The notes beneath the pieces were generated by a model. It was given only the letters and a program-made list of their open reading frames with translations, was not told where the DNA came from and made no database searches. From assembly GCA_030704615.1 (NCBI GenBank), contig CM060734.1:5704001-5768000 (forward strand): 64,000 bases of DNA, written 5' to 3'. This DNA comes from Takakia lepidozioides. Its lineage: Eukaryota > Streptophyta > Takakiopsida > Takakiales > Takakiaceae. Positions 33,956-45,378 of the stretch are shown here, in pieces (position 1 is the first letter of the stretch; every line of letters begins with the position of its first letter). The position numbers and the translations under genes were made by a program.

Positions 33956-35205
33956 AGGCATTTCCTTCTGGACTTGTTTGGCGGGATCAGCACCGGATTG
34001 GCTGCTGTGCTACAGGCAGGTGTGCGGGTAAGGCATTACCTGTATGTGGAGAGGGATGAGACTGCACGACGCGTCTCACTGCGCCATGTTGCTCAGTTGG
34101 TACAACAATACCCTGACTTGTTGCCAGTGTCTGCAGTTCGTGGATACCAACAAGCCTTGCCAGCAGACATTTCCTTGTTGGGGGCGCAAGATTTGGAGCA
34201 GGTTGGCTCCATTGATCTGATAGTGGCAGGTTGGCCCTGCCAAGGGCATTCATCAGCCGGGCATGGCAATGGATTGCGAGACTTGAGGACGGGTCTGTTT
34301 TGGGAGATGGTGCGGGTTTTGCGCCACTTGCAGCTTCATCAAGCTGTATCTCCAGCATACATCTTGGAGAATGTGCCACTAATGGGTGATTCTCGGGCCA
34401 GGGTGATGGCCAGTGTGCATCAAGTCCGGTCGTGGCTTGGGTCAGCAGTGCTGCTGGATGCAGCTGCAGTGGGATCACGGGCTCATCGTCCACGGCTTTG
34501 GTGGACTAACTTGATGCCACCCGCACTGCTCAAGCGTGCATTTGATGGGGTGCAGCGGCTAGCACACCTCACCGTGGATGGCATTTTGGACACAGGGAGG
34601 CAGTCTCAACGTGTGAGACACGATGACCGTTGCCTTTGGCAGTGGTCAACAGGGTGGGTCAACCACGAGCAGCATTACCTACACTGCTGAGCTTCCCAGG
34701 ATCCCATGCTTTTCGGGATGGTGGACCTGGCCTCTTGTGGGATAGCCAGTTGCAACAGTTAGTGGAGCCTAATGCCAATGAGCGAAAGCGGGCTATGGGA
34801 TTTTCCACTGGGACCACGGCGGTGCCTTCTATTTCTGAGGCATCACGTCGTCAGGTGTTGGGGCAAGCAATGGATCTCAATTGCTTGACCTGGATTATCA
34901 GCTTGGCTATGGCTGAGCAACGTAGAGTGCGGAGTGCACTTCCCTTGATGGTCTCTCTGTCTACCGAGACGGTACAGGCAGCGAGTGGGGGCGAGCCGGT
35001 GAGGACCACGGGGTGTAGACATCCATGGCACACGTGGGAGGTGCTCGAGGTTCAGAGGGAGTTGGCAGCCAAGGCAGCAGTGATGGATGAGGTTGGGGAT
35101 TCCTCTCGGGATGAGGAGGTTCTCAATGATGAGATAATCAGGCAGGATGAGGCCTTGTCATTGACTGAGCAGGAAGGGAGTACTGCTCAAGAGGTTGTAG
35201 CATAG
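33956..35205 (+). CDS. Cytosine-5 DNA methyltransferase domain inside Gypsy-3
   Basis: All main C5-methyltransferase motifs occur in the usual order: I LLDLFGGISTGL (33965-34000), II YVERDE, IV AGWPCQGHSSAG with the catalytic Cys of PCQ (about 34229-34265), VI YILENVP, VIII VGSRAHRPRLWW, a recognition-domain-like part (LPTLLSFPGSHAF), IX ERKRAMGFSTG and X LGQAMDLNCLTW. Frames change near 33955 (upstream linker to motif I) and near 34630 (before the recognition part), so this copy is broken, but no motif is lost. It would transfer methyl from SAM to C5 of cytosine. It sits between protease and RT of the same element. Retrotransposons with acquired DNMTs have been reported from a charophyte alga and dinoflagellates; this looks like that class. 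Confidence 0.9.
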
Positions 35206-36849
35206 CAACCACGGGACGCGTCCTCTACCTCTAAGCCCACTGGACTTAAGGTTGCAGTTACGGAGGACAATTGGGAGCCTGACATTGGACCCATTGTCAC
35301 CGGAGGAGAGAGACGACGTATACGGCGGTTCCTGAGGGCTTACAGGAATTGCTTTGCCTTCAGTTTGAAGGACTTGAGAGCACTGAAGGGTCAAGAGATC
35401 CGTATTGAGTTGGCCACTGACACGCCAATCTTTCGGAGACCCTATAGATACAGTGACATGGAGAGGTCTTTGATTCAGATGAGGACTCAAGATCTCTGGG
35501 AGGCAGGTTTGGTGGAGCTCTCTGGTGGAGAGTATGCTTCAGCCACAGTGATGCCGGCCAAGAAGGATGTCTATGGCAATTGGACGGAGAGACGTATGTG
35601 CGGTGATTACCGGCCTGTAAATCGTCAGACCAAGTCCGATAGGTATGCCATGCCGACACCAGAGGAGATCTTTGATGCCATTGGGCATTCCAAGGTCTTT
35701 AGCACGTTGGATTTACGATCCGGATATCACCAGTTGCCGATCAAGGAGGCGGATAAGCAAAAGACGGCATTCTGGGGGATCAATGAGCACGGGAAGGATT
35801 GCCTATACCAGTGGCGGTTCTTACCATTTGGGCTTAAAAACGCTCCCACTGAGTTTCAAAGAGTCATGGACAGGATTCTAGCAGGGGTGGAGTTTGCTCG
35901 GTGCTACATAGATGACATCATCATCTTTAGTGCTACGGTGGAGGAGCATGAGAGACACCTTCAGGGGGTATTTGAGCGCTTGAGGGCGCACGGATTGAAG
36001 TTACATCCGGGAAAGTGCAAGTTTTTCCACAACCAGATTGAGTATCTGGGTCACATGATATATCCTGGAGGATTGGGGGTACAGCAGACTAAGGTAGAGT
36101 CCATTGCACACGTTCCACGCCCCACGGATGTGAGCCGAGTTCAAGCATTCATGGGGTTAGCAAACTATTACAGACGGTTTGTTAAGGGATTTAGTGCCAT
36201 TGCAAAAGCTCTAACCAAGCTGACCAAGGTGGACCAGGAGTGGCAGTGGGAAGATGAGCAAGAACAAGCTTTTCAAGAGCTCAAGGCGAGGTTGACCTCG
36301 GCGCCCATCTTGAGACGACCTATCAGGGGGCGTCCTTTTCAGCTGCATACAGATTGGAGCATGCTAGGGCTTGGAGCGGTGCTCACACAGGTGGATGATG
36401 AGGGAAGAGAGTTCGTAGTGGCTTATGCTAGCCGCTCGAACAACACTGCAGAGTCTAAGTATAGCTCATATGAGGGAGAATGCTTAGCTGCAGTGTGGGC
36501 CGTGGCACACTTCAGGTGCTATCTATACGGCAATCTCTTCACCCTTGTCACGGATCACCAACCACTCAAATGGTTGATGGAGTCAGACAAGCTTACGGGG
36601 AAGCTTGCACGGTGGGCACTCATCCTTCAAGAGTATGACTTTCAGGTGGTGCATCAACCGGGTTTGGTCAATCGCAATGCAGATGGGTTGAGTCGCAATC
36701 CATGCACGAGCCAACAAGATGACACTGGAGCTCGGTGGCATGGTGAGACGGACGAGGAGATGGTGCCCGGATGGCATGCATCTGCATTTCTGTGTATCTT
36801 GGCAGCGGAAGGCCAGGTTGGACCTGCAACAGGGATGACTGTAGATTAA
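35206..36849 (+). CDS. Gypsy-3 reverse transcriptase and RNase H
   Basis: One long open frame. RT motifs include [36 protein letters not shown] and the catalytic YIDD (35905-35916), then YLGHMI and FMGLANYYRRFV. RNase H follows with FQLHTDWSMLGLGAVL, an ExECLAAVWA stretch (GECLAAVWAV), VTDHQPLKWL and NRNADGLSR. All catalytic residues I can place are present, so this is the best-preserved enzyme of the element. Confidence 0.93.
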   Translation, partial: QPRDASSTSKPTGLKVAVTEDNWEPDIGPIVTGGERRRIRRFLRAYRNCFAFSLKDLRALKGQEIRIELATDTPIFRRPYRYSDMERSLIQMRTQDLWEAGLVELSGGEYASATVMPAKKDVYGNWTERRMCGDYRPVNRQTKSDRYAMPTPEEIFDAIGHSKVFSTLDLRSGYHQLPIKEADKQKTAFWGINEHGKDCLYQWRFLPFGLKNAPTEFQRVMDRILAGVEFARCYIDDIIIFSATVEEHERHLQGVFERLRAHGLKLHPGKCKFFHNQIEYLGHMIYPGGLGVQQTKVESIAHVPRPTDVSRVQAFMGLANYYRRFVKGFSAIAKALTKLTKVDQEWQWEDEQEQAFQELKARLTSAPILRRPIRGRPFQLHTDWSMLGLGAVLTQVDDEGREFVVAYASRSNNTAESKYSSYEGECLAAVWAVAHFRCYLYGNLFTLVTDHQPLKWLMESDKLTGKLARWALILQEYDFQVVHQPGLVNRNADGLSRNPCTSQQDDTGARWHGETDEEMVPGWHASAFLCILAAEGQVGPATGMTVD

Positions 36850-36914
36850 GTGTCTGAGGACCCTGAGGCAGCAATGAGCAAGGTGGCGCCAAAGATATAC
36901 ATGAGGATTCAGTT

Positions 36915-37395
36915 GTGTTGGACTACCTCCGCACTGGAGACACGGCAGCCACTGTGACTGCCAAGGAGAGGGATCGGATCCTACAACGAGCCAAGAGGTT
37001 CAAGTGGGAGGGGACACACCTGCTCCGAGTGTGGGAGGATGGTCGAGTGAGGATTGTGCCTCACCCAACACAGTGGGCACGGTTGGTGCGCCATGCCCAT
37101 GAGGAGTTGGGGCATTTTGGGGTGCGACGCACTCATAGTCTACTACAGGGGCAGTATTGGTGGCGTGGTATGCACACAGAGGTGCAACAATTTGTGGCTA
37201 GGTGCATGGTATGTGACAGGGTGCGTGCTTCATTCAACGCCCCTACTCCACAATTGCACCCTCTTCCGATCATGGGATTGGGCTACAGGTGGAGTCTTGA
37301 CTTCGCAGGGCCGTTGCCACTAACCATGCGCCACAACAAGTACGTGTTGGTGATGGTGGAGCACTTCTCCAAGTGGATTGAATTGGTTCCATGGA
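36915..37395 (+). pseudogene. Gypsy-3 integrase, truncated
   Basis: The zinc-binding HHCC domain is complete (HAHEELGHFGVRRTH then CMVCDRV). The catalytic core begins with WSLDFAGPLPL (first Asp) and reaches YVLVMVEHFSKWIELV. Soon after, near 37395, similarity ends and the sequence becomes the intron of copy E on the other strand. The second Asp and the Glu are missing. Confidence 0.85.
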
Positions 37396-37490
37396 GCCAC
37401 CGGGTCTGTCCAACCACCCAGCATATTCGTAAGCACCAAACACCACAAAAAGGAGTTGTTGCCACCACAATTTTGTTAAGAATGTATCAC

Positions 37491-38765
37491 CTTTTCTGTT
37501 GCATCCACACAGGATGTGGCTAGACGATGGAGCTTCTCCAATGTCATCGTGGGCTTCAGAGCGCGAGAGTAGTGCTTCCCCACCTCCACCAGAAAGTTGG
37601 CACCAAGGGCGGGATCAGCTATGGCCACGTACTTTACCATCCGCGACTTGTACTTTATGCGGGCCCTCACCTCCGCAGCTTTGACATACGATTCGAGTTC
37701 CGGGAGGGTTGGATTCTTCTCCTCTGACTCCATGTAGAACCTCCGCGCATATGCCAAATCCTGCTGTATTTTCGTCTGTCAAGAATGCGCACATAAGATT
37801 AGAGATCCTGCTCAACACAATTTCTTCTATTGGGGAGGAGAGACAGATTAGCTCAACAAAACTGTCAGGAGCTTTACCCGAAATATGTAGTCCACCATGG
37901 CGTCGACACTCAGCCTATACCAGGTTCTGTCTGCCTTTGCCTCCGACTTGCGCAGGAGGTCGGCACTGAGGGAATTGGCAAACTCTTGCACCCCCTGCTT
38001 CCCGACATCCTTCACTCGGAAGAGCATATGGGACAAGTTGGTGGCAATGAAGGCATTCTCAGTCACCCTGCAGTGCCACATTTCCATCAAACAATACTGA
38101 AATGGGAATTTTCATCATATATGAGGATTCGCAATGAAATGACTTCCAAATTCAAAGTCCAAAAGCGAGAGGGGTTGTAGCTTACGAGTTGATGTCGGCC
38201 ATTGCAGCTTTGAGAAGACTGCGATCTTTGGGCCCCGCAACCTTCAGCACAACACAATCGACGGCGAAATGCCAATCGAGATCGTTGGGGTGGGCTTGGG
38301 CAATGTGCTCCATCCATGCCAGGAGGCGATGATTGCCGTCCCACACATAGAACATCTTACCGGACATGTGCTGGAAAAGAGGATCACTAGCAATCGATCT
38401 CTCGAACTCCTCATTTCGCGTTTGCCAATGGGGACCCCATTTGTCCACCTCATCGGAAGTGTGGGCACGGGAAGCTCCGTGGTCGTTCTCAATGGAAACG
38501 TAAAAGGCGGCAGACCCCATTCGATATCCATCCCGGAAAGAGAATTTCAGCTTGTCGATATCGCCTGGGAGGGCAGGTCTCACCACCTGCAATGACACCA
38601 AGCGGCAAAGGGGAATTCGAAGCTTGGCCGGGTACACCATGCCCCCCAGCACCCTGCCAATGTTGCTGTGGGTTGCCTCCAACATCTTGGCAGCGGCCAA
38701 CTTCATATCCGCCTCAGACATGACGTCTGCTGCAGAGGGGTTTTCCGGCAGCCCACCAGGACCGC
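37491..38765 (-). pseudogene. ParB-methyltransferase family, copy E (ParB exon and two helical exons)
   Basis: Exons: about 38765-38186, 38067-37878 and 37775-37491, with GT-AG borders. The first contains the ParB/sulfiredoxin-like domain: LCRLVSLQVVRPALPGDIDK, then FRDGYRMGSAAFYVSIEN, then FYVWDGNHRLLAWMEHI, ending AMADINS as in copies C and D. The next two match the helical exons (WYRLSVDAMVDYIF; YVAIADPALGANFLVEVGKHYSRAL). No frameshift is seen. Both outer ends are cut: at 38765 by the 5' remnant before copy C, at about 37430 by Gypsy-3. The sequence is as far from C and D as lineage 1 is, so it may be the ParB half of a lineage-1 gene. Confidence 0.8.
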
Positions 38766-39226
38766 CAATGCGTTATGCGCATTTCCGTTTTGCATGTCAG
38801 GCATGAAACCGCATTTCCGTTCGGGATGCAACTCAAAGCTGCCTTAACAGAAATGCGGCGCCGCATTTCCGTTTTCACTCTAACTCATGAGACGCTGGGA
38901 CCAAATGCCATGATATGTGAACACGTGGACCAACGGAAATGCGGCACCACATTTTGATGTCTACATTCATGCTGGCTGAAGTGGCAGGAGGCGGCGCGGC
39001 CTGACCTTTGGTTAATGATGTTTGTTTGGCGGACGACAGGCGTATCTTTGATGATTCGAATTTCTTAATGACGCATAGTCGACAAGGAGACACTTCCATC
39101 CCAGCCTTTCGAACCCAAGTGGTGCATCACCGCCGTTTCATCTTCTTTTGTCGTGTCTACTCAGTCACCTCTCTCGCGCCCTTTCCATGTGCACTCTTCG
39201 CCCCTTTTCCATGTCTTGTTCTTCTT
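38766..39226 (+). promoter_or_regulatory. 5' flank of copy C with lineage-2 palindromes
   Basis: It contains AAATGCGGCGCCGCATTTCC at about 38850-38870 and a half box near 38935, then sequence (39012 onward) closely matching 51908-52120 before copy D. The shared part with a CCTTTGG/CCGTTGG block probably holds the promoter and 5' UTR. Confidence 0.5.
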
Positions 39227-42200
39227 ATGCTCCAACCTGAGAGGGAGGAAGTGCGTGCACCAGAGAAGAGACATCGTCGCAAGCTCCGCAAGTTGTACTT
39301 CAGACGTAGGCCAATGCCGAAGGGGAGGAAGCTGATGCGTCTGTAGGAGGAGATGGTCATCTTGCAGCGGCAGGCAACGTAGGCAACCTAACCCCTAGTG
39401 AGAGCTCCGTGCTATCGGGATGCGCGCAGCTGATCGAGCACCGAAACCCTCCCTCATTTTTGTTGTGCAATTCTTAGATTGTATGATAGGACACTTGAAT
39501 GCAGAAGATGTTTGCATGCCTAACTCGAAAGGTGGAGGTGGTGGAGGGATCGCAGGAATCCGAAGAGCCGCAGGAAGAATCTGTGGAGCTAGCTGCAACA
39601 TGCACACCCAGCCGGGCTTGCCCTGTGCGTTTCAAGGACGCGGCTAGGAAAGGCAAGTCTTTGCAGTTCAAAGCCCCAAAGAAAGACTCGCGTTTGAAGG
39701 TCATGGAGAATCGCCAGCAGGGGTCGGGCCCTTATCCAGCAAAGACGAAGAAGAAGCAGCCCGTCCTTGAACAGGTTTCTGAACCGGACCAGGCCGTCCC
39801 CCCCCCCCCCCCCCCCCCCCCAAGAGAATGAAGCAGAAGGGTGCAGTGCAGATTCAAATGCAGCAGACACCTTCACCTGCAAGAATCAAGAAGCAGAAGG
39901 CAATCAGGGGGAGGGCGGAGCAGTCTCCCACAAAACCGATTCCACGAACTGAAGCCCAGTTCCTGCTTGATTTCCAGGTAGGTGATGTTGGGGGCGTCTC
40001 TGCTGCAGCGAAGACAACAGGATCGACCGATTTTGTCGATCTGTCAGCGGAGGAGGGTGCTGCTGCTCAACATTTGCAACAGGACTTCACCACCGTTGAG
40101 GAAGAACTTCAGAATACTACAGGCCCGGAGGAGGCCTCTGCAATGCGAGAATTGCCCGCAAAGATTTCCCAGAGTACAGCTGCAGTTGGGGATGCTCCAG
40201 CTGCTCAGCCCCTACCGCCACCTGTAGAAATGTCTCCGGAGGAATTCCAAAGTGCAGCGGATACAATATTGGAGGAGACACACAATAGCATTGGTAGAGT
40301 TCTGGGTAGCAGGGTATTCCAGCGGACTCTTCGCATTCCACTCTGTTGCATGGTCTCCCTTCCCATCGTCAGGCAGGCTCTTCTAGGAGATGTGGATAAG
40401 CTCCAGTTCGCATTTCGAGAAGGGTATCGTCTAGGTTTGCTAGCCTTCTACGTTTCCATTGAGAATGAGGACGGCGAAACTCATGGACCCACTGCGGATG
40501 AATTATTAACATGGGATACCCACTGGCACACTCGCAATGACAAATTCGAGACAATGCTGAAGGGTGATCCAGACTTCGGCCATATGTCGGGCAAAATGTT
40601 TTTTGTGTGGGACGGGAATCACCGACTTCTTGCCTGGTGGGAGTACATCAAGCAAAACCATGCCAAGCATATTGGCTGGCATTACATGGTGGAGTGTGTC
40701 ATCCTGAAGATGAAGGCGGCAGACTCTTCCCTGCTCAAGAATGCCATGGCGGACCTCAACTCGTAAGATTCTCATACCCTCCCAAGCACATCCGAAATGC
40801 GGTGCCGCATTTTGGTTTCCAATCAGTTTTGTTTCCGTGCTTCAATGGACTGAACTGGAGAGTGTGCCTTGCAGGGTCACTGAAAATGCTTACGTGCATA
40901 CGCACATGGCACATATGTTGTACAAGGTGAGGAAAACTGGTCTCACTGACCCGCACATGTTCGCCGAAATGCTGGAGCCCGAGCTCATTCAAAAAGCCGT
41001 GGCAAAAACAGACCGGACATGGTATCGCCTCACTATGGATGGAATGGTGGAGGTGATATACGAAGTAAGTCGTCCTCCCATTTTCCTCTGCTCATCCTTC
41101 CCCAATTTCCAGTCACCTTTCCACATGGATCGAATGTAATGATTCTGCATGTTTTTCTTGGCAGTCAAACATCAAGCTGGATTTGGCCCATGCCAAACGC
41201 TTCTTCATGGAAAGTGAGGGGCAGTTAAAAACGTTGCAGTTATTGATTGAGCACTTGAAGGAAGCCGGGGTCAAGTCCAGAACCAAATACAAGTCAAAGC
41301 TTGTGAAGCTGGTGGCCATTGCAGATCCGGCACTTGGAAAGGACTTCATCCCCGAGATTGCAAAACACTATTCTCGGGCCATGCAGCTGACCATGCAGTT
41401 GGAGAAACTGCATCACCTCTCAACGGCATGTGTGGAGGCGAAAGAGAAGGTGAGGTTTCAATGCACTGAAGTTCTTTCCTAGCAATAGCCACTCTACTTC
41501 CTGCTCCTGACATTGGATCGGAAATGGCAGACACAGTGGCTGTCGATCTGGAATGCATGGAGAGTATAAGGACCATGTGGTCTTTTCCACTCGAAGTTTC
41601 CGACCCTGCAGTGGATGTGTGGCTCAACCGCATGACTTGGTGGTTCCAGGTAATTCAAGGTACTTCCCCCGATTTGCTTTGCTGGAATGAATTTCATGAA
41701 CTGCTACGTGACAATGCATGTTGGAAACGCAGGTAATGACGAATGCGAAGGAGCAAGTCGTAATGCATACAAATTCGTTCGGCTTGTACGTGAAATGGGA
41801 TGGAACACAGACATTGGAAGACTACGTGACACATTTCAGATGTGCGTACAAGGACAACCTCTTCGCCAGGGAGCTGCAGACAGCAAGAAGGAGTGTGGAG
41901 TTTACACATCAGGAGGGGGCGGGAAAAGCTGCAATGCGAATTGTGTACAGGTGAAGCCCAGCTCCCGTTGTATGCAAAAGCTGGGTTATGAGGTTTGCCT
42001 GGGAAATGCGGCACTGCATTCGCACTTTATGTTTTCAGTTGCACTCTGCGAATACATTGGTCATAACTTGTGCTCACGCATGCTGACTGTCTTGCAGGTA
42101 TATGAAATACGTGCTTCTTAAGATAAGGGCCCTGGCTCAAGAGCCCCCGTTCTTCATGGCTTGGACCGTGGCGGGCCCAAGTTGTGTCTACACACCAGAG

Positions 42201-44448
42201 ATGCAGAAACAATGGCATGTCGTGTATCTCATTGGATGCCCGTGGTACCTGGACATGTCTGGCGGACTTGTTGACGGATCGGAGAAAGATCTGCACACGA
42301 AAGTGGAGGAGAAGAGAAAGGAAGGACGTGTCCTTGCTGGGCCTGAGTCGGCAAAGGACGCTGCTGCTCTGGAACAATCCAGAAAGGCAGCTGAGCCACA
42401 AAAGACGGTGGATGCAGCTGTGCAGGCTCAACAAAAGGGGTCGAAGAAGAGGACTCGCCAGCAAGGAGCAGCAGTTGTGACACCCAAGAAGACGAAGAAG
42501 CAGAAATAGAAAGAGCAGGAAGAGGGTGACGAAGAGGACTCCGATGGAGACTTTGCAACCAGCCCACCCCCCGAAACGCAGCCAAAATCCCTTGTGCCCA
42601 CCGTTGTCACGAAAGGGACGAGAACAGGCTCAGCAAAGAAGGCACTCTTCAACCCCCCGGGGGGGCACCCTTTCGAGCCGGTGGAAATGAAGAGGCCGAA
42701 AGTGGAGCCAGAAACAGTAGTTCAGTGTGTCAATGAGAGTTTTTTGGCGGCTTTGGATGGACAGGCAGCCAAGTTGGCATACATCAAGACCATGGAGGGT
42801 CTGAAGGGCAGAGCACTGAAGAAGGCGGCTGCCAAAGAGCCTTCCGGCACCCCTGGGTTTCTGAAGATGGTCTCGTTCTTTGAGAAGGTGTGTGCAGGGA
42901 AGGATTGCAGGAGGGGCGGAAAAGCCACCGAGTGGTCTTGCGATATGATCATCTTGGATATTCCGGACGGAGAGCCTGTGGAAGGACTGCAAGCTTTGCC
43001 ATCTTGGAACAGGTACTCCGAGGACTTTTGGAAGAAAAGATTCGGGCTCGCCCACATGGTGTTGGACGACAGAGGCTGTGTGGTTGTCCTGGCGAGCAGA
43101 GGCAAAAACGCGGAGGCAGGAATTGCGAAGTGGACCCGCAAGAGCGCCGTCCCAATTGTGAAGAAGAAGTGGACGTGCATCAACACATTGGGCGTTCGGT
43201 TGGAAGGGAAGAAGGTAATTACAACATTGGCAATCGTCCTTTCATTTTGTAAGCTGTTTTGAAATGCGGTGCTGCATTCAGTTTCTAATTGTTCCCCACT
43301 GTGTATGCAGACGAAGTAGTTCGATGCATACTGCTTTGTGAAGGAGAACTTGACCTTTGCTTTCCGGAAGGATGGATTGTTGGTTGACCCGAATTGCGAC
43401 CCCATCGATTACGACGTCCTATTCAACAACGTTCCCACGGAACTCCTCCCTCATAGCCTCACTTCAACGGATCCCCTGTGGTATTCACGGACTCGGAGCC
43501 CTGCCTTCATCCAGACAATTATGGAGGCATGCACTGACCTAGAGGGCAGAGTGCTGGACCTCATCTGTGGAATAGGTATGCAGATTCTTGTACTATGTTG
43601 TTCTGCGAATTCTCATTATGTTCAAATTCGCCATATCTGAAGGGCCATGTTTTAATGAGTGGATGCCATTCTAACAGGTGCCTCAATGTGGGCTGGGCGG
43701 TTTTCCGACCGACACCTCTTTGCCTACGAGGAGGCCACATCCGTCTGGGGATCCCATCTGGAAGGGCTTCAACGGAATGTGAAGGCTCCCATCGAAGCCA
43801 AAGATTCCTCGGATGATTCGTCGGACTCGGAAGAAGAGACAGTGGACATTGATGCCGAGGAGAACCTGGAATACGAGTGAGTGCAAACATTGTAAGTTTG
43901 CAAAGCCTTCTGGGTGATTTTTTGTCACACGCATTTCCGGACTGTGGTTCTCATTGGTCTCGTGGGTGATTGTTATGTGCAGGATTCAAGATCCGGGTCG
44001 AAACCAGTGGTGCCAACATTTCTTGCTAGGGAAAATGTCCCGTTCTTTGCGAGGACCGACTTCATGAAGAGCCCGGTCCTCCCTTCCTAGTTATGCAGCT
44101 AAACTTGCAAATATAGCGATTAGACGATGTGAGAATCCCAGTAAAGTAGAGCTGATTTTGGAGAGGGCTAGGGAGGACAGAAGGATAAGGAAAGAGTTGG
44201 CAGCAGCTGAGACAGGTAGACGGGTGCGAAAGTATATATGTGATTTAGCGGAAGAGAACGATGCAGACAGGGAGGACGACGACCCAACGGAGGTGAGATG
44301 GTCAGTTCCGCAAGGGGAAGATGGGATTTTCGAAAGCCTGGCGAATGAGCAGTCCGCTGGACATGAGAAAGGCAATGAGGGGGTGGAAGAGGAGCAGGAC
44401 AGTCAAGGACAGGATGACGATAGTGATGATGATTTTCAAGATAGGTAG
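39227..44448 (+). pseudogene. ParB-methyltransferase family, copy C (nearly full length, lineage 2)
   Basis: The only uninterrupted copy. Start ATG 39227 opens a basic block (RRKLRKLYFRRRP). Exons by GT-AG: about 39500-40762 (ParB; FFVWDGNHRLLAWWEYI), 40875-41064, 41165-41449, about 41531-41649, 41733-41950, 42098-43214 (methyltransferase motif IV-like IILDIPDGE, then VVVLASRGK), 43311-43575 (RTRSPAFIQTIME, then VLDLICGIG), 43678-43876 (ASMWAGRFSDRHLFAYEE) and 43983-44448. Bacterial and phage ParB-DNA methylase fusions have the same domain order. Breaks: 24 C at 39798-39821 shift frame, and TAG at 42507-42509 and 43317-43319 where copy D has CAG. There is also TAG in the first exon (shared with D), a shift near 44090, and Thr to Ile in motif I. 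The product would be nuclear; DNA target unknown. Confidence 0.8.
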
Positions 44449-45150
44449 AATTTTAATTAACTCTCTGTACATTTACATTCTCTTCCAGAGTATATAAAGG
44501 AATTTCTCCCCGCTGTTGATGTCCCCTCTCCCATGTGCTTCTAAACGACACCATCTTTCAAACCACGTCCTTCCCAAAACCGGAAATGCGGCGCCGCATT
44601 TCCATGTCGGAACGGAAAAACGGAATGTGGCAACTGCAAATACATCGTTTGGAAATGCGGCACCGCATTTCCATAACCGGGGCAAGAACAATTTTCCGTT
44701 TCCTGTTTTGGACATCAGAAACTGTTCGGCCGAACGGAAATGCGGTGCCGCATTTCCGTTTTCGACATGGAAGTTTTGCCGATTGCCAGTTCCTTCCATT
44801 GAGGTAAATGGAAATGCGACGCCACATTCGGAGGTCGAACACGTTATTCCCATGGCGGACATGGAAATGCGGTGCCGCATTTCCATTTTGGAGATGGATG
44901 TTTGTCCAATTCCAGACCCTTCGACGGAAATGCGGGACCGCATTCCATTGTCCAATACAAAATTTCGATGACGGACATGGAAATGTGGTGCCGCATTTCC
45001 AGAACGGACATCGTTGTTTGTCCAATTCCAGACCCTTCGACGGAAATGCGGCACCACATTCCATCGTGCTGGACAGAAATGCGGTGCCGCATTCCATTGT
45101 CCAATACGATGCCGCATTGTCCAATACGGTGCCGCATTCCATTGTCGTGG
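44449..45150. repeat. Lineage-2 palindromes downstream of copy C
   Basis: About twelve boxes AAATGCGG-YR-CCGCATTT or truncated forms (GCGGTGCCGCATTCC) are spaced by 40-70 bp. The same arrangement follows copy D (63370-64000). A TATATAAAGG box near 44492 may be a promoter-like site. Long frames on both strands here only reflect the repeats. Confidence 0.85.
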
Positions 45151-45378
45151 CACCTCCAGGTAAACTGCAATGCGGTCGTTCTGGTGCCCTTGGTGGAGCT
45201 GACGACAATGTCATGCCCATCAATGATACCACCATCATACATTGACAAGGTCACTGTGGGCCTCATGTGCCCGTGCGATTTGTCTTCGCAACTTAGCCGA
45301 ATGTCTCCATACACTGGAAGAGCGGAGTGAACTCCACGAATATAGTTTTCCCCGGTGCCGTCCTCCCTGGTCCACTGG
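45150..45378 (-). CDS. Unidentified exon-like ORF fragment
   Basis: About 75 codons on the minus strand (LQWTREDGTGENYIRGVH, then MYDGGIIDGHDIVVSSTKG) with normal-looking composition and no repeats. It is bounded on the high side by the terminus of Element 2 at 45379 and on the low side by lineage-2 palindromes. It may be an exon of another gene into which Element 2 inserted. I do not recognise a family. Confidence 0.35.

Larger units (their letters stand above)
31032..37395 (+). mobile_element. Gypsy-3: Ty3/gypsy element carrying a cytosine-5 DNA methyltransferase
   Basis: Order on the plus strand: gag, zinc knuckles, aspartic protease, C5 DNA methyltransferase, reverse transcriptase, RNase H and integrase. 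The integrase breaks off near 37395, where sequence changes to the minus-strand copy E gene. Reading is split by several frameshifts, which suggests an ancestral single polyprotein. The family differs from Gypsy-1/2: its RT is only moderately similar and no chromodomain is present in the surviving part. Confidence 0.88.
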
